64,000 nucleotides of DNA. Source: Ammonifex thiophilus. GTDB lineage: Bacteria > Bacillota > Desulfotomaculia > Desulfotomaculales > Ammonificaceae. The DNA lies in contig NZ_QSLN01000011.1 of NCBI RefSeq assembly GCF_003368535.1, forward strand, positions 1-64,000. Reading direction: 5' to 3'. The notes beneath the pieces were generated by a model. That model saw nothing but the letters and a program-made list of their open reading frames with translations, was not told the DNA's origin and ran no database searches. The translations under genes were made by a program, and so were the position numbers. Shown piece after piece: positions 18,526 to 27,648 of the stretch; position 1 is the first letter of the stretch, and every line of letters starts with the position of its first letter.

Positions 18526-19802
18526 GCTTTCTGCCTGAGCATCTCCACGAAGGCCTCTATGCGGGTCTTGAGCTGCCCGGCGTCCTGCATGCTGTAGTCG
18601 GTCTCCGCCTTCAGCACTGGCACTCCTTGGGCCTTCAAGAACTTTTCCACCTGGTAGTGCTCCACCGCGTAGGGGTCGCAGAAGGAAAGAATGTAGCTTA
18701 TCACCCCGTCCACTCGGTACTCCTGGATTAACCTCTCAATGTCTTCCAAGCGCCCGCCGTTGGGGGTGAAACAGGCACAGTGGGGAGCCAGATGCCGCCT
18801 GGCCACGTTGACTAAGAGCTCTTCCAGAGAACCGCCTTCCTCTTCGGTAAGATTCTGGAAGTAACGGTATCCAGTGCAAAGCTCCTCAGCCACGATCACC
18901 GCCCCGCTGGTCTCAGCGAGATGGGGCAGTTTCCAGTTGGGTATGGCCATGGGAGTGCCGGTCACCAGAAGCCGCGGGGTTCCGGGCGGAACCACCCCCA
19001 CACCCTGATGTATCCTCTCCTCCAGTTCATCGCAGAGGGCGTTGACCTTTTCCGTGAACCGCTCTACGTCGTCGTAAAAGGCGATCTGGAAAATGAGCAG
19101 GGCGTCCAGTCCGCTTATGGGCGGCGGGTCGGCCCGGCGCAACTCGGCCAGACGCCTAAGCGCCCTTCGCTTGGCGTTGAGCTGCCATATAGCCTTCCGC
19201 AGGCTCTCATAAGTCACCTTCTTGCCAGTAAGCTCTTCCAGCCGGGCTACCAGCTTCTTTATTTCCGCGAGCCAGAGTTCCTGATCCGGCGCTTCCTTCT
19301 TCTGAGGTACCTCCATCACGTGGACGGGAGCGTAGTCGGCCAGAATCTCGAAAGTTTTCTTTTTGCCGTCACAGGTGGTCTCCCCGACCAAAAGATCGCA
19401 GGACTCGAAGTAGGGGCAGAGACGGGCAAGCTTGAAGCCCATGAAGGACTTGATTAAGGGGCAGATGTTGCGAGGAAGCACGGCTTCCACCTGCGCCGTA
19501 CCCACCTCCACCCCGGCGCAAAGGCCGACATAAACTCCCCCCGCCGCCAGCACGAGCTCCTCCGGCACGTATATACAGAAGGTCCCCACCACTTTGCCAC
19601 CCTGCCGGCGGAAGTCGTTGAGTTCCTGCACCCGCAGGCCGTGAATTTCACCGACGACGAAATCGAAATACTCCATGCCCCGGGGACGGTTTTTCTGAGA
19701 AAGGTAAACCTCCTGGTAGAGAGGTAACAGGGCCTCGAGCAACTCGGTATGAGGCTTCAAATCGATCCCCAGCCCGCTCCACAAGGACTCGTAATCGGGC
19801 AT
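18522..19802 (-). CDS. Double-cubane-cluster anaerobic reductase (HgdC/BcrB-like, DCCP family)
   Basis: 426 residues. Belongs to the 2-hydroxyacyl-CoA dehydratase D-component superfamily. Conserved Cys lie in GTFCIYVPEELVLAAGG, RNICPLIKSFMG, RLCPYFESCDLLVGETTCDGKK and HLAPHCACF, and SFCDPYAVEHYQVEKFL is near the C-terminus. The double-cubane proteins hold an [8Fe-9S] cluster and reduce small molecules at low potential with ATP help from an activator. No activator ATPase gene is next to it. It indicates an obligate anaerobe; substrate unknown. Confidence 0.88.
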   Translation of the reverse strand: MPDYESLWSGLGIDLKPHTELLEALLPLYQEVYLSQKNRPRGMEYFDFVVGEIHGLRVQELNDFRRQGGKVVGTFCIYVPEELVLAAGGVYVGLCAGVEVGTAQVEAVLPRNICPLIKSFMGFKLARLCPYFESCDLLVGETTCDGKKKTFEILADYAPVHVMEVPQKKEAPDQELWLAEIKKLVARLEELTGKKVTYESLRKAIWQLNAKRRALRRLAELRRADPPPISGLDALLIFQIAFYDDVERFTEKVNALCDELEERIHQGVGVVPPGTPRLLVTGTPMAIPNWKLPHLAETSGAVIVAEELCTGYRYFQNLTEEEGGSLEELLVNVARRHLAPHCACFTPNGGRLEDIERLIQEYRVDGVISYILSFCDPYAVEHYQVEKFLKAQGVPVLKAETDYSMQDAGQLKTRIEAFVEMLRQKA

Positions 19803-19869
19803 GTCGTAACCCCCTAGCTTAAAATCCTTTCATGATGAAGTTAGCTTTACGTTATAAGAAAGTCAATAA

Positions 19870-19894
19870 CTTAGGGGGCTTTAAGCCCCCTAAG
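19870..19894 (-). terminator. glnA terminator
   Basis: Perfect inverted repeat CTTAGGGGGCTT...AAGCCCCCTAAG starting 3 nt beyond the glnA stop. The T-tract is weak (TTATTG). Confidence 0.65.
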
Positions 19895-19896
19895 GT

Positions 19897-21231
19897 TTAG
19901 TAGCGCACCAGGTAGGTTTCGATCTCCCAGGGGTGCACACGTATAGAGTACTCGTGCCACTCCTTGAGCTTCGCTTCCATGAACTTCTCGTAAATGTGGG
20001 GCCCGAGGGCTTCCTTAATCACCTCGTCTTTTTCTAACTCTTGCAAGGCTTCAATGAGGGATCCGGGCAGGCAGTCGATTCCCAGAACCTTGCGTTCTTC
20101 GGCGCTCAACTCGTAGATATTTCTGTCCACCGGCGGCGGCGGCTCGATCTTGTTCTTTATCCCGTCGAGCCCGGCCTTGATGATGGCCGCCAGGGCGAGG
20201 TAGGGATTGCAGGAAGGATCGGGGCTGCGCAGCTCTATGCGGGTAGAGGGGCCGCGCTTGGCCGGAATCCTTATAAGCGGGCTGCGGTTACGGCAAGACC
20301 AGGCGATATAAACTGGCGCCTCGTACCCGGGCACTAGGCGCTTGTAGGAGTTGACGGTGGGATTGGCCACCGCCGTTATAGCCTTGATATGTCTAATTAT
20401 ACCACCGATAAAGTAGTAGGCCACCTCGCTCAGCTGCAAGGGCTTATCCGGATCGTAAAAGGCGTTCTCACCGTTGCGGGAGAGGGACAGGTTAGTGTGC
20501 ATGCCCGACCCGTTAACGCCATAAAGGGGCTTGGGCATAAAGGTGGCGTGCAGACCGTGGCGCTGGGCAACCACCCGCACCACCATCTTAAAAGTCATGA
20601 TCTTGTCGGCCACGTCCAAAGCATCTGAGTACTTGAAATCGATTTCGTGCTGCCCCGGTGCTACCTCGTGGTGCGAAGCCTCGATTTCAAAGCCCATCTT
20701 CTCCAGGGTCAGGATTATCTCCCGGCGCGCCTCCTCCCCGAGGTCGACAGGGCTAAGGTCGAAGTAGCTGGCCCGATCGTGGGTGATGGTGGTGGGCTGC
20801 CCTTTCTCGTCCAGATGAAAAAGGAAGAACTCTAGCTCCGGCCCAGCATTGCAAGTATAACCTAGTTCCGCTGCCTCTTCCAGTACCCGCTTCAAAGCGT
20901 AGCGGGGATCGCCTTCAAAGGGAGTACCGTCGGGATTGTAAACGTCGCAGATAAGCCGGGCCACCGCCCCGTCCCGCGGCCGCCAGGGCAAAATGACGAA
21001 GGTGCGGGGGTCAGGACGGAGGTACATGTCCGACTCCTCTATCCGCACGAAGCCTTCGATGGATGAGCCGTCAAACATGAGTTCCCCGTTCAGAGCTTTT
21101 TCCAGTTGGTCGATAGGAATAGCTACGTTCTTAAGAACCCCAAGTATGTCCGTGAACTGGAGCCTTATGAACTTAACCCCTTCCTCCCTGGCCCGACGAA
21201 GAACCTCTTCTCTTTTCATAAGTTCTTCCAT
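19897..21231 (-). CDS. glnA: Glutamine synthetase, type I (GSI-alpha)
   Basis: 444 residues, the short GSI-alpha size of Firmicutes and archaea. The beta-grasp N-domain has [18 protein letters not shown]. Catalytic core motifs are [34 protein letters not shown], the [19 protein letters not shown] loop and [15 protein letters not shown]. The size suggests feedback inhibition over covalent adenylylation, which is an inference. It is monocistronic, with a promoter upstream and a hairpin downstream. The glutamate synthase genes start divergently about 185 nt away. Confidence 0.96.
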   Translation of the reverse strand: MEELMKREEVLRRAREEGVKFIRLQFTDILGVLKNVAIPIDQLEKALNGELMFDGSSIEGFVRIEESDMYLRPDPRTFVILPWRPRDGAVARLICDVYNPDGTPFEGDPRYALKRVLEEAAELGYTCNAGPELEFFLFHLDEKGQPTTITHDRASYFDLSPVDLGEEARREIILTLEKMGFEIEASHHEVAPGQHEIDFKYSDALDVADKIMTFKMVVRVVAQRHGLHATFMPKPLYGVNGSGMHTNLSLSRNGENAFYDPDKPLQLSEVAYYFIGGIIRHIKAITAVANPTVNSYKRLVPGYEAPVYIAWSCRNRSPLIRIPAKRGPSTRIELRSPDPSCNPYLALAAIIKAGLDGIKNKIEPPPPVDRNIYELSAEERKVLGIDCLPGSLIEALQELEKDEVIKEALGPHIYEKFMEAKLKEWHEYSIRVHPWEIETYLVRY

Positions 21232-21292
21232 ATCTTTAAACCTTCCCCCTAACCTCTAAAATAAACCAAATGACTTCCCGCGCTTTCGATAA

Positions 21293-21321
21293 ATAATACC
21301 ACGCTGACCCCTCGCCTTCAA
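21293..21321 (-). promoter_or_regulatory. Probable sigma-A promoter of glnA
   Basis: Minus strand TTGAAG (21316-21321), a 17-nt spacer, then TATTAT (21293-21298), about 60 nt upstream of the glnA start. No clear GlnR/TnrA dyad was seen in the divergent intergenic region. A TATAAT at 21381-21386 on the plus strand may be the -10 of the glutamate synthase operon, but its -35 is poor. Confidence 0.55.
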
Positions 21322-21416
21322 AGATCCCACGAAAAAACTTTCTTTTGTGATTCAACCAACTTTCAGGCAACGTGAGGTGTTATAATATTTATTACCCTTG
21401 GCGAGAGGTGAGTAGG

Positions 21417-22547
21417 GTGTGCCGGCTTTTTTGCGTGACTAGCGACGAACCTCAGTCCCCCATGCTGGCCCTTGGGGCGCTGGATGTCATGCGGGAGGGG
21501 CATGACGGCTCCGGTGTAGGGCTTTTTCTCACCGATCTCACCGGCCCCTTCGCAGAACTCAAGGACAAGCCTATCCTCTCAGGAATTTTTACTAAAGACG
21601 GACTCCGGCGCCTCAACGACTTCATGAACGCGCTGGGTTTTTGGCCCTTATACCGGGTGGTAATAACTACCGACAAGGAGCCTCCCCCAGGAACTCCCAA
21701 GAGAGATTTTTATCTTATCCAAGTTTACGAGTACCCAGATGGCTGGGAAAATCTGGACCAAGAAGAAAAGGAGTTTCGCCTCATGATGACGCGCCTGCAA
21801 CTCCGCTGGATGGGTGAAGAGAAAGAGGATATCATTGTCTTCAGCTTTTGGCCGGACGTGATCATGATCAAGGAAGTGGGCGACCCCTTGCTGGTAGGTG
21901 AGTACTTGCGACTCGACCGGAAAGAGTTGCAGGCACGGGTAATAATGGCCCAGGGAAGACAGAACACAAACTACGCCATAAACCTTTACGCCTGTCACCC
22001 CTTTTTTATCCAGGGGATAGCCACCATGACTAACGGGGAGAATACGGCCTTTGTTCCCATAAGGGAGTTTCTCCTTTCCCGGGGCTTCCCCGGCTATACC
22101 GGCTATCAGTCCGACTCCGAGGTCTTTACTCACATTCTCCACTACGCTCTCAAAAAGCTGGGACTAAAGCTGGAGTACTACAAGCACCTCATCACACCGC
22201 TAACCGACGAAGAGATAAAGCGGCACCCTAACCGGGAACTCCTGCGTCGGCTCAAGCTGGCCTGTCGTCCGCTCACCATAGACGGGCCCAACTGCGTGAT
22301 CGGTTGCCTGCCCGATAAGACGGTCTTCATGGTGCAAGACCGCAAGAAGCTCCGTCCCGGCGTGGTGGGAGGAAGACCGGGGTTTTACGTTCTGTGCTCC
22401 GAGATGTGCGGGCTGGACTTCGCCGCTCCCGACCGGGACAAGAGCCAGGATTTCCAGCCCATGCACCTCGACACCGTCATCGTTTATCCCGACCGACGGG
22501 AGGTGAGACGATGCTCCCAGATGGAACCCTTACCCCCTCTTCACTAG
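21417..22547 (+). CDS. Glutamate synthase, glutamine amidotransferase subunit (archaeal-type split GltB, domain 1)
   Basis: 376 residues. The GTG start makes residue 2 the N-terminal Cys nucleophile (after Met removal: CRLFCVTSDEP), as in class II (Ntn) amidotransferases. AGAGGTGAGTAGG precedes it. Further class II elements are MREGHDGSGVGLF, NLYACHPFFIQGIATMTNGENTAF and GYTGYQSDSEVF. It releases ammonia from glutamine for the FMN subunit encoded next; the reading frames overlap by 37 nt. Separation of the amidotransferase from the FMN domain is characteristic of archaeal-type glutamate synthases. Confidence 0.88.
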   Translation: MCRLFCVTSDEPQSPMLALGALDVMREGHDGSGVGLFLTDLTGPFAELKDKPILSGIFTKDGLRRLNDFMNALGFWPLYRVVITTDKEPPPGTPKRDFYLIQVYEYPDGWENLDQEEKEFRLMMTRLQLRWMGEEKEDIIVFSFWPDVIMIKEVGDPLLVGEYLRLDRKELQARVIMAQGRQNTNYAINLYACHPFFIQGIATMTNGENTAFVPIREFLLSRGFPGYTGYQSDSEVFTHILHYALKKLGLKLEYYKHLITPLTDEEIKRHPNRELLRRLKLACRPLTIDGPNCVIGCLPDKTVFMVQDRKKLRPGVVGGRPGFYVLCSEMCGLDFAAPDRDKSQDFQPMHLDTVIVYPDRREVRRCSQMEPLPPLH

Positions 22548-24157
22548 GCCTGAAGGATCTGCGCTGGCTCATCTACTGGGACAAGGACAAGTGCGCCTTG
22601 TGCGGGCGCTGCACCGCCGTTTGCCCTGTTAAGGCCATAGAGCTCGGGGTGCACCGCCAGCGGGTCGTCTTTTCCCCTCTCCTGGACGCGCCCGCCAAGG
22701 AAGCTCCCTCTGGCCTTTACCGGGTGTACTACGGGATAAGGCAAAGGACCGAGCCCGCCCATGCCTGCACCGGTTGCGGCATGTGCGCCCAGGTTTGCCC
22801 CAACGGGGCCATACTGCCTTACCGCAACGACGAGGAGGATAAGCTGCGCTTCCACTTCAACCAGGGAGGACAGCCCAGGCGGCGCGGCGGGCGGCGCAAC
22901 GACCCGGCACCGGGGACTCTTGACCGGATCAAGTTCGTCCGTATATCTATGCTGACCGATCCGGCCCTGGATGCCCTCCGCCACGAGTTTGAGCTGCGCA
23001 CCCTCCTGGGAAGAATTTTGCCGCCGGAGGAGGAGTTAAGGCTTTATAGGGAAGAGGGATGGACCCCACCGGTAAGGGAGATTTACCCCCTGATGATAGG
23101 AGGGATGTCCTTAGGCGCCCTTTCCCCTACCATGTGGGAGGGGCTTATGATGGGCGTGGCTTACCTAAACGAGGAACTCGGTCTGCCCGTCAGAATTTCT
23201 ACCGGAGAGGGGGGATGCCCGCCTCGCCTTCTGCGCTCGCGCTTCATCAAGTACATCATCCTGCAGATCGCCAGCGGTTATTTCGGCTGGGATGAAATCG
23301 TGCGGGCCATCCCGGAGATGAAAGAAGATCCCTGCGCCATAGAGATCAAGTACGGGCAGGGGGCCAAGCCTGGGGACGGGGGTCTCTTGCTGTGGCACAA
23401 GGTCAACGAACTCATCGCCGCCATCAGAGGCGTGCCGCCGCGGGTGAGCTTGCCCAGCCCCCCTACCCACCAGACCCTTTACTCCATCGAGGAGTCGGTG
23501 GCCAAGATGATCCAGTCACTGGCCATGGCGTGGGGCTTTCGCGTGCCCGTCTACCCCAAGATATCCGGGACCTCTACCGCCCTGGCCGTGCTCAACAACC
23601 TCACGCGCAACCCCTACGCTGCGGCCCTGTGCATAGACGGGGAAGACGGGGCCACCGGTGCCGCTTACGAGGTGTCGCTTAACCACATGGGACACCCCAT
23701 CGCCAGCAACATCCGTGATTGCTACTTAAACCTGGTCAAGCTGGGAAAGCAAAACGAGATACCGCTCATAGCTGCCGGAGGAATAGGGAAGCACGGCAAC
23801 CTGGCCGCCAACGCTGCCGCCCTCTTTATGCTGGGAGCGAGCGCGGTGCAGATAGGGCGCTATATCCTGCAAGCGGCCGCGGGCTGCCTGGGATCGGAAT
23901 CCGACCGGTGCAACGTTTGCAACGTGGGCATCTGCCCCAAAGGGATAACCTCGCAAGACCCGCGCCTTTACCGCCGCCTTGATCCGGATAGGGTGGCGGA
24001 AAGAGTGGTCGATGTCTTCCTGAGCTTTGACATGGAGCTCAAAAAGATCGTGGCCGCTTTGGGACGCTCGACCTCGCTGCCCATAGGCATGTCCGACGCT
24101 TTGGGCATCGACGATTACCATGCGGCCGAAAGGCTGCAGATAAAGTACGTGATTTGA
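22511..24157 (+). CDS. Glutamate synthase FMN-binding (alpha) subunit with N-terminal ferredoxin domain
   Basis: 548 residues from the ATG giving MLPDGTLTPSS (GGGAGGTGAGACG upstream). Two 4Fe-4S motifs occupy about 28-38 (CALCGRCTAVC) and 86-96 (CTGCGMCAQVC). The TIM-barrel FMN/2-oxoglutarate domain follows, with ISTGEGGCPPRLL, EIKYGQGAKPGDGG, YPKISGTSTALAVLNN and CIDGEDGATGAAY. The 3Fe-4S ligand region is CLGSESDRCNVCNVGICPKG. It makes glutamate from 2-oxoglutarate and channelled ammonia. It overlaps the amidotransferase gene and is followed 16 nt later by the GXGXG/GltD-like gene. Confidence 0.92.
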   Translation: MLPDGTLTPSSLGLKDLRWLIYWDKDKCALCGRCTAVCPVKAIELGVHRQRVVFSPLLDAPAKEAPSGLYRVYYGIRQRTEPAHACTGCGMCAQVCPNGAILPYRNDEEDKLRFHFNQGGQPRRRGGRRNDPAPGTLDRIKFVRISMLTDPALDALRHEFELRTLLGRILPPEEELRLYREEGWTPPVREIYPLMIGGMSLGALSPTMWEGLMMGVAYLNEELGLPVRISTGEGGCPPRLLRSRFIKYIILQIASGYFGWDEIVRAIPEMKEDPCAIEIKYGQGAKPGDGGLLLWHKVNELIAAIRGVPPRVSLPSPPTHQTLYSIEESVAKMIQSLAMAWGFRVPVYPKISGTSTALAVLNNLTRNPYAAALCIDGEDGATGAAYEVSLNHMGHPIASNIRDCYLNLVKLGKQNEIPLIAAGGIGKHGNLAANAAALFMLGASAVQIGRYILQAAAGCLGSESDRCNVCNVGICPKGITSQDPRLYRRLDPDRVAERVVDVFLSFDMELKKIVAALGRSTSLPIGMSDALGIDDYHAAERLQIKYVI

Positions 24158-24173
24158 CGGGAGAGATAGCCGG

Positions 24174-26081
24174 ATGACAGAAAAAGTTTGCCGTATTGCA
24201 GGAATGGAAAACGGCCGCCGTCTCGACTCGCGCTTGCTGGAGGAGAAAATCCAGGCGGCCGTAGCGGCGGGCTACCGCCACCTAGAAATTGAGGCTTACG
24301 GCCAGCACGGCATCGGAGGGCGCCTGTGGAGAGCAGGTGAAGAGAAGATACTAGTGCGCATCTACGGCTCCCCGGGGCAGAGGGTGGGAGCCATGGGCTT
24401 CCCCAACACCCGCATAGAGGTGATGGGGCCGGCCTCCGATGATGTGGGCTGGCTCAACGTAGGGGCTGAAATCATCGTGCACGGCCACGCCGCCAACGGC
24501 GTCGGCAACGCCATGGCCCAGGGGAAGATCTACGTGGCGGGAAGCATCGGGGCCCGGGGCATGACCATGACCAAACACAACCCCCGCTTCGATCCCCCCG
24601 AGCTCTGGGTGCTAGGGTCGGTGGGGGATTATTTTGCCGAGTTCATGGCCGGAGGAATTGCGGTTATCTGCGGCTACCAGCCGCAGAACCCGGAAAACGT
24701 CCTGGGCTTCCGCCCCTGTGTGGGCATGGTGGGCGGAAAGATTTTCTTCCGCGGCCCGCACCAGGGCATAAGCCAGGCCGATGCCCGCATCGTGCCCTTG
24801 AGCGACGCCGACTGGGAGTGGCTGGAAGCCAACCTGCGCCGCTTCCTGGAAAACATCCGGCGTCCTGAACTTTATCCCCTCCTGGCCCGCCGGGAGGAGT
24901 GGCAGCTCATAGTCGCCCTTTCTCCCCAGGAAAGGCGCTCGCGGCCCCGCCGCCCCATGAGTGATTTCCGCGAAAAGGTTTGGGACAAAGAACTGGGGGA
25001 GGGAGGGTTGCTCGGGGATCTTATAAAAGTGGAGCGCCAGCCCATCCCGGTGATTGCCACCGGGAAGTGGCGGCGGTTTGTACCCGTATGGGCCAACCGC
25101 TCTTACCTTCCCCCCTGCCAAGCTGCCTGCCCTACCGGCATCCCAGTGGCGGAGCGCTGGCAGCTGCTGCGAGAAGGCAAAAAGGAAGAGGCCCTGAGCT
25201 TGGCCCTCTACTCCACCCCCTTCCCTGCCACCGTCTGCGGCTACCTCTGTCCCAACTTCTGTATGCGCACCTGCACGCGGAAGGTAGGAGGGCTCGTCCC
25301 TCCCGACATGAAGCAGCTCGGAAAAGAAAGCTTAAAGGCCTCCCTCCCCCCTCTTCCGCCACCTACCGGGAGACGGGTGGCGGTGGTGGGGAGCGGACCG
25401 GCGGGCATCGCCGCCGCCTGGCACCTGCGCCTCATGGGGCATGAGGTCCGGATCTTCGAAAAAGGGGAGCTGGGAGGGAAGCTCAGGCACCTGAAGGGGG
25501 AAGCAAGACAAGCCCTGGAAGCAGACTTGGCAAGGGTACGCCAGGTCCTGCCCATAGACCACCGCGAGGTTCAGCCCGAACATCTCGACGAACTGTTGGA
25601 GGAATACGAAGCGGCGGTGGTGGCCACGGGGAAGGAGGGGGCAAGCCTTTTGGGTGGAAGGAAGATCGAACCCCCCCTCTTCGCCGTAGGGGAGGTGCTG
25701 GCCCCCGCCGGCATCCCCGCCTTGGTAGGGCAAGGGCGTCGGGTGGCGCAGGAAGTAGCCGTTTGGCTCTCCGGCTCCACTCTACCTGAGGGGCCTAAGC
25801 CTACGCTCGAACTCAGGCGGGTGAAACTAGCCTACTTTCACCCGGACCGCACCGGTTTTGGTACGCTGGAAGAAAGCGCTTCGGCCTGTGCTTCCTGTGG
25901 CATCTGCCGCGACTGCGGCATATGCCTTAACATCTGCCCTCAACAGGCCATCACCCGGCGCCAGGAGGGCAACGGCTGGCGGTACGAGGCCGACCCGCAG
26001 CGGTGCATAGGCTGCGGCTTCTGCGCTGACGCCTGCCCCTGCGGCGTCTGGGAGCTCCGGCCCAATCAGGAGCCGGTATGA
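24174..26081 (+). CDS. Glutamate synthase GXGXG domain fused to a shortened GltD-like flavoprotein with ferredoxin modules
   Basis: 635 residues. About 1-250 is the glutamate synthase C-terminal (GXGXG, beta-helix) domain: EAYGQHGIGGRLW, GNAMAQGKIYVAGSIGARG, CVGMVGGKIFFRG. About 300-370 is a GltD-type Fe-S domain (CQAACPTGIPVAERW, CGYLCPNFCMRTC). About 395-560 has an FAD Rossmann motif, VAVVGSGPAGIAAAWHL, and ends FAVGEVLAPAGIPALVGQGRRVA. The C-terminus holds two 4Fe-4S motifs (CASCGICRDCGICLNIC, CIGCGFCADAC). The NAD(P)H-binding Rossmann insertion expected between the FAD motif and the FAVGE segment is missing, so electrons may come from ferredoxin. Confidence 0.88.
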   Translation: MTEKVCRIAGMENGRRLDSRLLEEKIQAAVAAGYRHLEIEAYGQHGIGGRLWRAGEEKILVRIYGSPGQRVGAMGFPNTRIEVMGPASDDVGWLNVGAEIIVHGHAANGVGNAMAQGKIYVAGSIGARGMTMTKHNPRFDPPELWVLGSVGDYFAEFMAGGIAVICGYQPQNPENVLGFRPCVGMVGGKIFFRGPHQGISQADARIVPLSDADWEWLEANLRRFLENIRRPELYPLLARREEWQLIVALSPQERRSRPRRPMSDFREKVWDKELGEGGLLGDLIKVERQPIPVIATGKWRRFVPVWANRSYLPPCQAACPTGIPVAERWQLLREGKKEEALSLALYSTPFPATVCGYLCPNFCMRTCTRKVGGLVPPDMKQLGKESLKASLPPLPPPTGRRVAVVGSGPAGIAAAWHLRLMGHEVRIFEKGELGGKLRHLKGEARQALEADLARVRQVLPIDHREVQPEHLDELLEEYEAAVVATGKEGASLLGGRKIEPPLFAVGEVLAPAGIPALVGQGRRVAQEVAVWLSGSTLPEGPKPTLELRRVKLAYFHPDRTGFGTLEESASACASCGICRDCGICLNICPQQAITRRQEGNGWRYEADPQRCIGCGFCADACPCGVWELRPNQEPV

Positions 26082-26083
26082 AC

Positions 26084-26566
26084 TTATTTGCACAAGGCGC
26101 CCGGCTGCCAGTCGAGAAGGAGCAGGGGAGAAGCCTCCCCCCGTTCCACCGACCCTCCTACCACTTCCCCCACGCAGATCACGTGATCCCCGGCGGGGTG
26201 CAAGGAGACCAAGCGACACTCCAGGTTGGCCACGCAGTCCTCCAGGAGAGGGACCCGGACCTGCGTGGCCGGCTTGGTTTTCAGCCCCAGAGCCTTTACC
26301 TTATCCGTGTCCCGGCCGGAGTGGGTGCCGCAGAAGTTGGCTATCTCCATCTGATCGGCGGCCAAAATGCTTACCACAAACTCTCCGCTCTTGGTCAAAA
26401 GCTCATAGGTGTACCTCTCCGGCGCTATGGAAACCATCAATAGTGGGGGACGGAAGGACACCTGCATCACCCAGGAAGCGGTCATAAGGTTATGCCGCCC
26501 CTCGTGGTAGGTACCTATAAGAGTGACCGGCCAGGGGAGCAGCCGCAAAGCCTTCTTTCCTTCCAT
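26084..26566 (-). CDS. Flavin reductase-like FMN-binding protein
   Basis: 160 residues of the split-barrel flavin reductase domain: WPVTLIGTYHEGRHNLMTAS (about 12-31), VSFRPPLLMVSIAP, SGEFVVSILAADQMEIANFCG and LECRLVSLHPAGDHVICVGEV. It binds FMN and reduces a flavin or small acceptor; no partner oxygenase is expected in an anaerobe. It is convergent with the glutamate synthase operon with only 2 nt between stops and no terminator hairpin there. Its start overlaps the stop of the metallo-beta-lactamase-fold gene. Confidence 0.85.
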   Translation of the reverse strand: MEGKKALRLLPWPVTLIGTYHEGRHNLMTASWVMQVSFRPPLLMVSIAPERYTYELLTKSGEFVVSILAADQMEIANFCGTHSGRDTDKVKALGLKTKPATQVRVPLLEDCVANLECRLVSLHPAGDHVICVGEVVGGSVERGEASPLLLLDWQPGALCK

Positions 26567-27201
26567 TAACCCATCTCCTCTCCCGTTAAGAAGGGATTTT
26601 GCTCCCTTTCCTCACCTATGGTGGTAGAAGCGCCATGCCCGGGGTATACCACTGTCTCGTCGGGCAAAACCAAAAGCTTGGTGCGCACCGAGTGCAAAAG
26701 CTTCTTCCAGTCGCCTCCCGGAAAGTCGGTACGCCCCACTGAACCCGCAAAAAGGGTATCCCCGCTGAAAAGCACGCCCGGAGCGTAAAGGCATATGCTT
26801 CCCGGCGTGTGCCCCGGCGTGTGCAGCACCTGAAACTGGAGCTTCCCGCAGGTTATCTCCTCACCGTCGTGCAGGCAACGGTCGGGCTCGCCTACTGCGA
26901 ATCCTCTCCCTAACCAGACGGAAAGGTTGGCCTGGGGATCGGTGAGCATATGAGCGTCTTCCGCGTGAATGAGTACCGGTAGGTTAAGCGCCCGCCTTAT
27001 CTCTGCCACCGCCCCTATGTGGTCGGCGTGGCCGTGGGTGAGGCAGATAAGGGTGGGACGCAAGCCCGCCCGGGAAGCCGCCGCCAGGATCCGCCCCCCT
27101 TCGGCACCAGGATCGATGATCAGAGCCTCCCCAGTCGAAGGACAGCCCACCAGGTAGGTGTTGGTTTGGAGCTCGCCTACCACCAGAACGATGATCCTCA
27201 T
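26566..27201 (-). CDS. Metallo-beta-lactamase fold hydrolase (glyoxalase II-like)
   Basis: 211 residues. The zinc motif THGHADHIG (HxHxDH) sits at about residue 55, with further ligands in [14 protein letters not shown] (about 130), [21 protein letters not shown] (about 146) and [13 protein letters not shown] (about 187). The length fits the short 'glyoxalase II-like' hydrolases common in anaerobes. It overlaps dtd by 4 nt. Confidence 0.88.
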   Translation of the reverse strand: MRIIVLVVGELQTNTYLVGCPSTGEALIIDPGAEGGRILAAASRAGLRPTLICLTHGHADHIGAVAEIRRALNLPVLIHAEDAHMLTDPQANLSVWLGRGFAVGEPDRCLHDGEEITCGKLQFQVLHTPGHTPGSICLYAPGVLFSGDTLFAGSVGRTDFPGGDWKKLLHSVRTKLLVLPDETVVYPGHGASTTIGEEREQNPFLTGEEMG

Positions 27202-27644
27202 TTCCCTTCCCCTTCTAAAAGCAAGGTTACCGGGCCGTCGTTGTAGATTTCCACCAGCATGTGGGCCTGAAACTTCCCCTCGGCTACCGGAACCCCCTGC
27301 TCTCGCAAAGCGGCCAAGAAGGCCCGGTAAAGGGGTTCGGCTTCTTCTGCCGGTGCCGCTTCGGAGAAGCTGGGCCGCCTCCCCCGCCGGCAGTCACCGT
27401 AGAGGGTAAACTGAGAGACCACCAGCGCCTCTCCTCCCACCTCTTTGAGAGAAAGGTTGAGCTTCCCCTCCTCGTCCTCGAAGATGCGCAAGTGGGCCAC
27501 CTTCTCCGCCAGGTACCGGGCATCGTTGGGGGTGTCTCCTTTTTTGATCCCCAGGAGGACCACCAGGCCCCGCCCGATACTAGCGATCTTTTTTCCCTCT
27601 ACCCAGACCGCTCCCCGCGCCACCCGCTGCACCAGCGCCCGCAA
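27198..27644 (-). CDS. dtd: D-aminoacyl-tRNA deacylase
   Basis: 148 residues if started at the TTG giving (M)[13 protein letters not shown], which matches the family's N-terminus; a longer start would overlap the rel stop. Signature motifs are [19 protein letters not shown] (about 75-93) and the C-terminal [10 protein letters not shown] with the Gly-cisPro pair. It removes D-amino acids mischarged onto tRNA. It lies 4 nt after rel, the conserved rel-dtd order. Confidence 0.94.
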   Translation of the reverse strand: MRALVQRVARGAVWVEGKKIASIGRGLVVLLGIKKGDTPNDARYLAEKVAHLRIFEDEEGKLNLSLKEVGGEALVVSQFTLYGDCRRGRRPSFSEAAPAEEAEPLYRAFLAALREQGVPVAEGKFQAHMLVEIYNDGPVTLLLEGEGK

Positions 27645-27648
27645 AGCT

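Noticed and set aside
21358-21386. Full promoter for the glutamate synthase operon
   Set aside because: Only the -10 (TATAAT, 21381-21386) is convincing; no -35 at 16-18 nt.
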